From assembly GCF_035920345.1 (NCBI RefSeq), contig NZ_CP109149.1, positions 2,604,001 to 2,668,000 of the forward strand: a stretch of DNA of 64,000 bases, read 5' to 3'. The notes under the pieces were generated by a model that saw nothing but the letters and a program-made list of their open reading frames with translations, made no database searches and was not told the DNA's origin. The stretch comes from Nocardia vinacea (GTDB lineage: Bacteria > Actinomycetota > Actinomycetes > Mycobacteriales > Mycobacteriaceae). This document shows positions 42,198 through 48,629 of this stretch, in pieces; the first letter of the stretch is position 1, and each line of letters begins with the position of its first letter. The position numbers were made by a program, and so were the translations under genes.

Positions 42198-43106
42198 GTG
42201 AACTCACCGCTCGTATCACTGGCTCTGCCACTGGCTTTGGCCGTGATCATGTTCGGGCTGGGACTTTCGCTCAGCGTCGACGATTTCACCCGGATCGCGC
42301 GCCAACCCAGGACGGTCGCTATCGCGCTGGCGTGTCAGTTGCTCGTGCTGCCGGCAATCGCGTTCGGTCTGGTCCTGCTCTTCGATCTACCGCCGACCCT
42401 TGCCGTCGGCATGCTGCTGCTCGCGTCGTCGCCGGGCGGTACCACGGCCAACCTGCTCAGTCACCTGTTCGGCGGCGATGTCGCACTCAACGTATCCCTC
42501 ACGGCCGTCAATTCGATCATCGCGGTCGTCACCGCACCCCTGATCACGAACTTCGCGATCGACTACTTCGAACCCGAAGCCGGTGCGAGCGGACTGGGCT
42601 TGCAGTTCGGCAAGGTGATCCAGGTGTTCGCGATGATCCTGATCCCGGTCATCGTCGGTATGCTGGTGCGGCGGCTATCCCCCGACTTCGCCGACCGGAT
42701 GAACCGCCCGGTGCGCATCGGCTCGGCGCTGACCCTGGTACTAGTCATAGCCGCAAGCGTGATCAGCGGCGCCGCTGACCTGCCGGGATATCTCCTCGAC
42801 GTCGGCGCGGTCACCTTTGTCTTCTGCCTGCTCAGCTTGACTGTGGGCTACTTCGTCCCCCGATGGCTCGGCGTCGACATCCGCCAGGCGATAGCCTGCT
42901 CGATGGAGATCGGTATCCACAACAGTGCCATCGCCATCACCATCGCCATCAGCGTTCTCGACAGCACCGAAATAAGTGTGCCCGCAGGGGTTTACGGCGG
43001 AATCATGCTCCCGGTCGCGGGCGCTGTCGGTTGGCTCATCACCCGGCGACACACCGCGGTGCGGACCGAAGAGGGTGACGGTCTCAGTCGCCGAATTCGG
43101 CATTGA
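42198..43106 (+). CDS. BASS-family sodium-dependent symporter
   Basis: A 302-residue membrane protein of the bile acid:sodium symporter family, with about nine or ten hydrophobic segments. Diagnostic stretches are LAVGMLLLASSPGGTTANLLSHLFGGDVALNVSLTAVNSI (the crossover region of the first repeat) and ACSMEIGIHNSAIAITIAISVLD (the second, with the sodium-site Glu and Asn). Family members carry bile acids, pyruvate, pantothenate or sulfonated compounds, and few bacterial substrates are known. Being next to a pyruvate/acetoin-type dehydrogenase makes an organic-acid substrate plausible, but this is inference. The 3' end overlaps the convergent marR by 23 bases. Confidence 0.88.
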   Translation: MNSPLVSLALPLALAVIMFGLGLSLSVDDFTRIARQPRTVAIALACQLLVLPAIAFGLVLLFDLPPTLAVGMLLLASSPGGTTANLLSHLFGGDVALNVSLTAVNSIIAVVTAPLITNFAIDYFEPEAGASGLGLQFGKVIQVFAMILIPVIVGMLVRRLSPDFADRMNRPVRIGSALTLVLVIAASVISGAADLPGYLLDVGAVTFVFCLLSLTVGYFVPRWLGVDIRQAIACSMEIGIHNSAIAITIAISVLDSTEISVPAGVYGGIMLPVAGAVGWLITRRHTAVRTEEGDGLSRRIRH

Positions 43107-43515
43107 GGCGGTGCAGGAGTTCGGCGAGTGTTGCCAGGTCGGATTCGGGCCAGCTCGACAGTCGTTCGTGCAGCACTCGGCGGCGGGCGACGCGGGTCGC
43201 GTCCAACCGCTGTTTGCCGAGCGTGGTCAGTGCGAGCAGCTGTGCGCGACCGTCGTCCGGATCGGGTTGCCGGTCGATTAGTCCGAGTTCCTCGAGTGCC
43301 GAAAGTTGGCGTCCGGTAGTGGCTTTCCCGATACGGAAGTAGCTGGCCAGGTCGCTGGGACGGCTGGGGCCGATGGCGTCGAGCCGCATCAGGAAGGCGT
43401 AGGCGGCGGGTTCGAGACCGGGATGGACACGTTCCGCGGACTCGAACGAGGTTCTGCGGCTGCGCCGCAGCGCCACAATGAGCTGCTCCTCGATCTCGTC
43501 GATCGTATCGTTCAC
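43084..43515 (-). CDS. MarR-family regulator of the adjacent exporter
   Basis: About 143 residues, winged helix: RPSDLASYFRIGKATTGRQLSALEELGLIDRQPDPDDGRAQLLALTTLGKQRL, with the MarR wing, and flanking dimer helices. I choose GTG 43515 because GGAGG lies 11 bases upstream. A longer frame begins at TTG 43563, overlapping the exporter stop (TTGA), but those 16 codons use rare, AT-richer codons. It follows the MFS exporter on the same strand, so the two form an operon. A 19-base palindrome upstream of the exporter is the likely target. Confidence 0.87.
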   Translation of the reverse strand: MNDTIDEIEEQLIVALRRSRRTSFESAERVHPGLEPAAYAFLMRLDAIGPSRPSDLASYFRIGKATTGRQLSALEELGLIDRQPDPDDGRAQLLALTTLGKQRLDATRVARRRVLHERLSSWPESDLATLAELLHRLNAEFGD

Positions 43516-43559
43516 CGTCTTACCCACCTCCACAGCGCCGCGTGAAGCATACGGGTTAC

Positions 43560-45200
43560 TCAAGAGTGGCCGACTTTACCCTCGGTCCGCGGTCCAGCCG
43601 CTTCGACTACAGGGTCCGGGGCATTTGTGGTGCGCAGCGGGACCTCTCGGATGAACAGGACGGCGACCAGCGCGAGTACGGCCAGCGGCGCGGCGCAGAG
43701 GAAGGCATCGGCGACGCCGTGTCCATAGGCGTCTTCCACTACCGAGCGGACCGGGGCCGACAGTGCTGACAAGCTCGGCAGGCTGCTACCCGAATGAACG
43801 CCACTGCCGGGGATTCCCAGCCGGGCCAAACCCGTTTCGGTGTAGTGGGTGATGCTGTTCGCCATGACCGCACCAAGTGCGGCAACGCCGATCGCGCCGC
43901 CGAGAGATCGCATGAACGCGACAGTCGCGCTGGCCGCGCCGATCTCGTGGATGCGCACTTGATTCTGTACGGCGAGTACCAAGTTCTGCATAGTCATGCC
44001 GACTCCGGCGCCGACGCAGAACATGTAGACGGCCAGCAATCCGTAAGGGGTGTCGGCGCGGGCGGTGCCCAACGAGGTGACACCGACCACCATGAGCACA
44101 CTGCCGATGACCAGGACGATCTTCCAGCGGCCGGTCCGGGAGATCAGCCGCCCCGACACGATCGACACGATGGCCAGGCCGAAGATCATCGGCAGGGTGA
44201 GCAGGCCGGCCGCCGTCGGTGACGCATCCCGGGCGAGTTGAAAGTACTGGCTGAGGAAAGTGGTGCCCGCGTACATGGCCACACCCGCGACCAAGGAGCC
44301 CACGACGGCCAGCACGATGGTGCGATTGCCGAACAGGTACAGCGGGATGATCGGCTCGCTCGTCTTCGACTCCGTCAGCAGCAACAGCGCGACCAAAACC
44401 ACTGTGCCGCCGATCATCACGCCGGTCTGCCAGGACAGCCAGGCGTACTTGTCGCCGGCGAACGAGATCCAGATCAGCAGCAGCGAGGTAGCGGCGGCCA
44501 CCAGCAGCGCTCCGAGCCAGTCCACCGATGTCTGCCGCTTGACCATCGGCAGGTGCATCGTCTTCTGGAGTACGACCAATGCGACCGCCGCAACGGGGAT
44601 GCCGATGAAGAAGCACCACCGCCAGCCCAGCCAGGAAGTATCCACGATGGCACCGCCCACCAGCGGTCCCACGACGGTGCCGACGGCGAAGAGACCGCTC
44701 ATGTAGCCGCCGTAGCGACCGCGTTCGCGGGGCGAGATCATGACCGCCATGATGGTCTGGGTCAGCGCCGTCATACCGCCTGCACCGACACCTTGGATCG
44801 TCCGCGCCGCGATCAGCTGTCCCACGTTGGCGGCCAGGCCCGCGATGATCGAGCCCACGACGAAGATGACCAGGCTTATCTGCACGAGAAGTTTCTTGTC
44901 GACCAGATCCGACAGTTTTCCCCAGATCGGCGTGGTCACCGTCATCGCGAGCAGGGTCGCGGTGATCACCCAGCTGTAGGCGGTCTGGCCCGCATGCAGA
45001 TCGGAGATGATCGTGGGCAGCGCGTTCGCCACGATGGTCGAGGACAGGATCGCGACGAACATGCCGGTCAGCAGTCCGGTCAGCGTTTCCATGATCTGAC
45101 GGTGTGTCATCGGAGCGCCGGGCTCGGCGTGCTTGTTCAGGTCCGGCGCGGCCTTCTCCTGGTCGGCGTCCTGCAAATTCTGCGACAAGGCAGGCCTCAC
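43560..45200 (-). CDS. MFS multidrug exporter, DHA2 (EmrB/QacA, 14-TM) family
   Basis: A 546-residue inner-membrane proton antiporter. Fourteen hydrophobic segments are discernible. Motif A is WGKLSDLVDKK after the second helix, and the antiporter motif C is FAVGTVVGPLVGGAIVDTSWLGWRWCFFIGIP. VGAGGMTALTQTIMAVMISPRERGRYGG is typical of the DHA2 family. An acidic cytosolic front of about 30 residues precedes the first helix (METLTGLLTGMFVAILSSTIV). The start GTG 45200 is uncertain, and ATG 45110 (MTHRQIME) is an alternative. The 3'-neighbouring marR makes drug- or metabolite-induced efflux the probable role; the substrate is unknown. Confidence 0.92.
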   Translation of the reverse strand: MRPALSQNLQDADQEKAAPDLNKHAEPGAPMTHRQIMETLTGLLTGMFVAILSSTIVANALPTIISDLHAGQTAYSWVITATLLAMTVTTPIWGKLSDLVDKKLLVQISLVIFVVGSIIAGLAANVGQLIAARTIQGVGAGGMTALTQTIMAVMISPRERGRYGGYMSGLFAVGTVVGPLVGGAIVDTSWLGWRWCFFIGIPVAAVALVVLQKTMHLPMVKRQTSVDWLGALLVAAATSLLLIWISFAGDKYAWLSWQTGVMIGGTVVLVALLLLTESKTSEPIIPLYLFGNRTIVLAVVGSLVAGVAMYAGTTFLSQYFQLARDASPTAAGLLTLPMIFGLAIVSIVSGRLISRTGRWKIVLVIGSVLMVVGVTSLGTARADTPYGLLAVYMFCVGAGVGMTMQNLVLAVQNQVRIHEIGAASATVAFMRSLGGAIGVAALGAVMANSITHYTETGLARLGIPGSGVHSGSSLPSLSALSAPVRSVVEDAYGHGVADAFLCAAPLAVLALVAVLFIREVPLRTTNAPDPVVEAAGPRTEGKVGHS

Positions 45201-45296
45201 TCTCTCGTGGCGCTAGTGCACGCGGCACCGGATTGCCCGCTGAGTGGACGTCATCGCGGACCCCGTCGATAGTTGCTCGGGGCTACCATATCAGAT

Positions 45297-45315
45297 TAGT
45301 TGCCCAAGGCAACTA
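45297..45315. promoter_or_regulatory. MarR-type operator of the MFS-marR operon
   Basis: TAGTTGCCCAAGGCAACTA is a perfect inverted repeat with eight-base arms and a three-base centre, 96 bases upstream of the exporter start and 17 bases beyond the DUF2637 stop. TTGCC/GGCAA half-sites are common for MarR proteins, and the operon encodes one. Confidence 0.65.
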
Positions 45316-45332
45316 GTCGAGGACGGGACGGG

Positions 45333-45833
45333 CTACGACAAAAGACGTCCGGCCGCGTCGACGACGGGCGTTTCAGCCGCTGTACCTCGGGAGAAATTGT
45401 CCGCACCGTGCAGCCACGGTTTGGTTGTGCTGAAGAAGATCGAGGTGTTGAGGACCACCAGCAGCAGACACAGCGGCGGAATCGCACCCATGATGGCTTT
45501 GGCGGCCAGCGAAAGCTCGCCGGGATCCGTTGCGTTGAACGCGTTTCCGAGGACGCCGGCGGCCACACCGCTCAGCAGGAGAACCCCGAAGTACAGTCGG
45601 ATGATTCCAGTCCGATACGGCAACGTTCCGACCATCACGTAGCAGTACGCGATCTGAAAGACCGTGAGGCCCACCACGATCGGCCACAGCCACGCGATGG
45701 TCGATGGCGTTCCGGCCAACCGTGCCAGATGATGCGCGAACGCGAATGATGCGACCGCCGCCACTGCAATCAGAACCGAGGCGGACACGACAGCGACTCT
45801 GTTGACCGAGAGCCGCTCAGTCCATGGGTTCAT
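45333..45833 (-). CDS. DUF2637 (SpdB-like) four-helix membrane protein
   Basis: A 166-residue protein with four membrane helices: VAVVSASVLIAVAAVASFAF, IAWLWPIVVGLTVFQIAYCY, LYFGVLLLSGVAAGVLG and AIMGAIPPLCLLLVVLNTSI. The HHLARLAG loop between the first two is typical of DUF2637, whose members include the Spd spread proteins of actinomycete plasmids and integrative elements. Start ATG 45833 has GGAGG six bases upstream. No replication, FtsK or integrase genes lie beside it, and the next kilobase looks degenerate. It may be a relic of an integrative element, or a domesticated membrane protein. Confidence 0.72.
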   Translation of the reverse strand: MNPWTERLSVNRVAVVSASVLIAVAAVASFAFAHHLARLAGTPSTIAWLWPIVVGLTVFQIAYCYVMVGTLPYRTGIIRLYFGVLLLSGVAAGVLGNAFNATDPGELSLAAKAIMGAIPPLCLLLVVLNTSIFFSTTKPWLHGADNFSRGTAAETPVVDAAGRLLS

Positions 45834-46829
45834 CCGTTTCCTCCGAGTTGAGATAGCTTGATAATGACTGGAATTCGTCGCCGACATCGAACATGCAGCC
45901 GGGCAATAACTAGCGATGACGGCAGTGACCGGCGGGGCTCTACCGCCCCGGTCGGCGTGATGAATCGAGCGATATCGGCTGGGGCAGTGGGCAATCCAGG
46001 TTCACGAACGGCTGACGCAGATCGCACCGAGCGTCGCGCCTTTCTAGTTCGCTATGGGCGTTGGTGCCGTCGAGCCAGTCGCGTGCCCGGTCGGGCGCGG
46101 CCTGCTCGCGGCGGACGTGCCTGCTTACCTGCGCTCGGCCAATAGCTGCGCGGGTTGGATTTTCAATGCGTCCACCGCCGCGCGGGTCTGGCGTAGTTCG
46201 GCGCGCGGTTCGGCGATTTCGGCAACACGAGCGACGATCGCACTGGTCACGACGGGCCCCTTCGGGTCTTGTCTCTCCTCGGTGCAGCTTTGGCTCGCCC
46301 AGTATGCCCTCGACATCACACCGACACGCGGAATACCGACATTCGCCGGCCACCGCACCGGATCGCGATCGATACCGTAGGTTGCGGGCTCGCGACTCCG
46401 ATAGCCTGGCCCGCAACCTATTCGGATGTTCGATCAGGACTTCTTGCCGATTTTTCACGCCGAAGATCAACTGCCGCAGCTGATTTCGTGGACCGGCGAA
46501 GTCGCCTCGCCCGTGATGCTGCCCAATATCACCCCGACCGTCCCCGGTTTTCGGTGTTCGACGCAGGCCTGGGCACCGCACCACGCAATGGTGGTCGCCG
46601 CGCGGGAGTTGTCCGAAAGCGACAGGTACCGGTCGAGGACAGAGGCCGCGGTCGCCGACCGGGCAGGCGATGCTCGCCGCACCCGACGTGCGCCGCAAGA
46701 TCGAGATGTTCATCCACGGTCCGGCGCGGCGGCAAGCGTGGTTGAGACCGGCCGAATACGCGACGAGATCGATCTCGATGAGGGCGACGTCGACTGTTTC
46801 AGGGGTGGTGGGCCGGGAACGCCCAATTT
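45834..46829. other. About 1 kb of degenerate sequence without a convincing gene
   Basis: Reading frames on both strands here are Arg/Ser-rich and look like shadows of each other. The best candidate is a 41-codon leftward frame at 46130-46255 (MTSAIVARVAEIAEPRAELR...), helical, with GAAGGGG before its GTG. Its frame ends abruptly, and the Arg-rich frame after it might be a shifted continuation. A rightward frame from 46426 (MFDQDFLPIFHAEDQLPQL) starts well but decays. This looks like decayed accessory DNA, possibly once linked to the DUF2637 gene. Confidence 0.4.
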
Positions 46830-48254
46830 ATGGAGGAAGTACTGGAACGTGAAAGCAAATGGGAGGTCGACGAGGTCTTTTCTCTTCCGGCATTGGACAA
46901 CCTCGTCTCCGACAGTCGTATCGAAACGACGTCGGTCGAATTGACCAGCACCTATTTCGATACCCCAGAGCGAGATCTGCTCGCTCACAATCTCACCCTG
47001 CGCCGCCGGGAAGGTGCCGACGAATCCGGCTGGCAGTTGAAAGTTCCCCATCCGAACGGTCGCACCGAATTGCATGCCCCGCTCTCGGAGGAACTGCCGC
47101 CCGAGTTCGTCGAGGTAGTCACCGGCGCGGCGCTGGGTAAACCACTGCACGCGGTCACCACGATTCACACGCTGCGGAATCGCCACCGTGTACTCGGGCC
47201 GGACGGCGAATTGATAGTCGAAGTCGACGACGACATCGTCGATACGACACCGGCTGACGGAAGTTCCGTCGCCTGGCACGAGATCGAGGTCGAACTCGGC
47301 CCGCGAATCGACGCTGTACCCGAGGCGCTGGTGGACAGTCTCGCTGAGGCGGGCGCACGCAGATCGGAATTTCCCTCCAAGCTCTCTCACGTGCTGCCCC
47401 CGCAGCCCAAGCCGGTCACGGACACTGCGGCGGAGCGCGCCATCTACGAGTACATGACCGCGCAGATCGACATGATCTTCGCCGGTGATGTCGCTCTGCG
47501 CCGCGGCCAGGAACCGATCCACGACACCCGCGTCGCGACGCGGCGTCTGCGCAGCACCCTGCGCGTGTTCGGAAAGCTGTTGGACCGCTCCGCCATCGGT
47601 GCTGTCGAGGACGAATTGAAGTGGTATGCAGGGTTACTCGGCGATGTGCGCGACTGCCACGTCCAACATCGCCGTCTGGCCGACCAGGTGCATAAACTGC
47701 CGTCCGAACTCGTCCTCGGCCCGGTCGCCGCGCGCATCGACGCGACGATTCTGGCCCGACAGGTGCCCAGCCGCAATGCAATCACCGAGGCCATGGACTC
47801 GACTCGCTACCTGGAATTGCTCGCGACCCTGCATGCCTGGCAATCGCACCCGCCGTTCGACAGGCGACTTCGCAGACGTGAACTCGTGCAGCGGGCTCGC
47901 AAAGCCGCCCGCAAAGCCGATCACCGGCTCACGACCGCCCTGCACGACCAACGACAGGCGTCATTGCACCGCGCCCGCAAGGCCGCCAAACGAGCCCGCT
48001 ACGCCGCCGAACTACTCGAGCCCGCGGGAAAACACTCGCGAGCGAAGCCGAACATCAAGTACTACAAGAAGATTCAACGCGTGCTCGGCGACTACAACGA
48101 CGGAATCGTATCTGCACGATTCCTGTGGCGCACCGCGACGACCGCAGGCACAGCAGCCGGCGAGAACGGCTTCACCTTCGGCCTGCTGTACGCAAACGAA
48201 ATGCACGCCGCCGACGATGCCCGGCGTAAGACCTCCAAAATCGCCACGAGGTAG
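46830..48254 (+). CDS. CYTH and CHAD domain protein
   Basis: A 474-residue protein. Residues 1-200 are a CYTH (triphosphate tunnel) domain: the ExExK-type entry is ERESKWEVD, then TYFDTPERDLLAHNLTLRRR, WQLKVP, and EVDDDIV and WHEIEVELG, supplying the acidic and basic tunnel residues. Residues about 210-470 are a CHAD domain of helices rich in His, Arg and Lys: PIHDTRVATRRLRSTLRVFGKLL, LGDVRDCHVQHRRL, LHRARKAAKRARYAAELLEP, LGDYNDG. CHAD domains bind polyphosphate, and CYTH domains hydrolyse triphosphates or polyphosphate. A cytosolic role in polyphosphate metabolism or binding is likely. ATG 46830 is the natural start. It is isolated, convergent with the kinase-LuxR gene. Confidence 0.92.
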   Translation: MEEVLERESKWEVDEVFSLPALDNLVSDSRIETTSVELTSTYFDTPERDLLAHNLTLRRREGADESGWQLKVPHPNGRTELHAPLSEELPPEFVEVVTGAALGKPLHAVTTIHTLRNRHRVLGPDGELIVEVDDDIVDTTPADGSSVAWHEIEVELGPRIDAVPEALVDSLAEAGARRSEFPSKLSHVLPPQPKPVTDTAAERAIYEYMTAQIDMIFAGDVALRRGQEPIHDTRVATRRLRSTLRVFGKLLDRSAIGAVEDELKWYAGLLGDVRDCHVQHRRLADQVHKLPSELVLGPVAARIDATILARQVPSRNAITEAMDSTRYLELLATLHAWQSHPPFDRRLRRRELVQRARKAARKADHRLTTALHDQRQASLHRARKAAKRARYAAELLEPAGKHSRAKPNIKYYKKIQRVLGDYNDGIVSARFLWRTATTAGTAAGENGFTFGLLYANEMHAADDARRKTSKIATR

Positions 48255-48311
48255 CAAGCGACAGGAGTTGTCCGGGCGCGACCGGAGCGCGGGTTCAGCT
48301 GGACTGTGCGG

Positions 48312-48629
48312 TCACGAAGTCGCTTGCCGGCTTTGATCCACGATCCAGGCAGCGATCTGCGCGCGGGAGGTGAATCCGAGTTTGCTCAGGATGTGTTCGA
48401 CATGCCCGTCCGCGGTGCGTTGCGAGATCACCAGTTTCGCCGCGATCTGCTTATTGGTGAGTCCTTGGGCCACAAGGTCTGCGACCTGCTGCTCGCGTTT
48501 GGTCAATGCCAGTTCCGAAGCTCGCGGGCCGGCGGTTGTCGGCTCCCCCAGCGCGTAGGCGACTGCGGCGTTTATTCCCATGGATTGGCCGCGCCGGAAT
48601 GCCGCATCGAATCCTCGGTTGCCGAGCAC
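48312..48629 (-). pseudogene. LuxR-type DNA-binding end of the frameshifted kinase regulator
   Basis: This frame carries a GerE/LuxR helix-turn-helix, LTKREQQVADLVAQGLTNKQIAAKLVISQRTADGHVEHILSKLGFTSRAQIAAWI, which normally ends kinase- or cyclase-ATPase-TPR regulators. Its own start (GTG 48629) has no ribosome binding site. Upstream, the frame continues as FPELFRFHDECERTARRVLGNRG, the linker that should follow the TPR region of the large gene. The two frames join if one T is added, or slipped on, in a run of five T at 48683-48679 of the coding strand. It is therefore the detached 3' end of that gene, not an independent regulator. Confidence 0.7.

Noticed and set aside
45940..46713. A 257-codon minus-strand frame between DUF2637 and CYTH-CHAD
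   Set aside because: It is Arg/Cys-rich without any recognisable motif or start signal, and overlapping frames look equally (un)likely. It is reported only as degenerate DNA.
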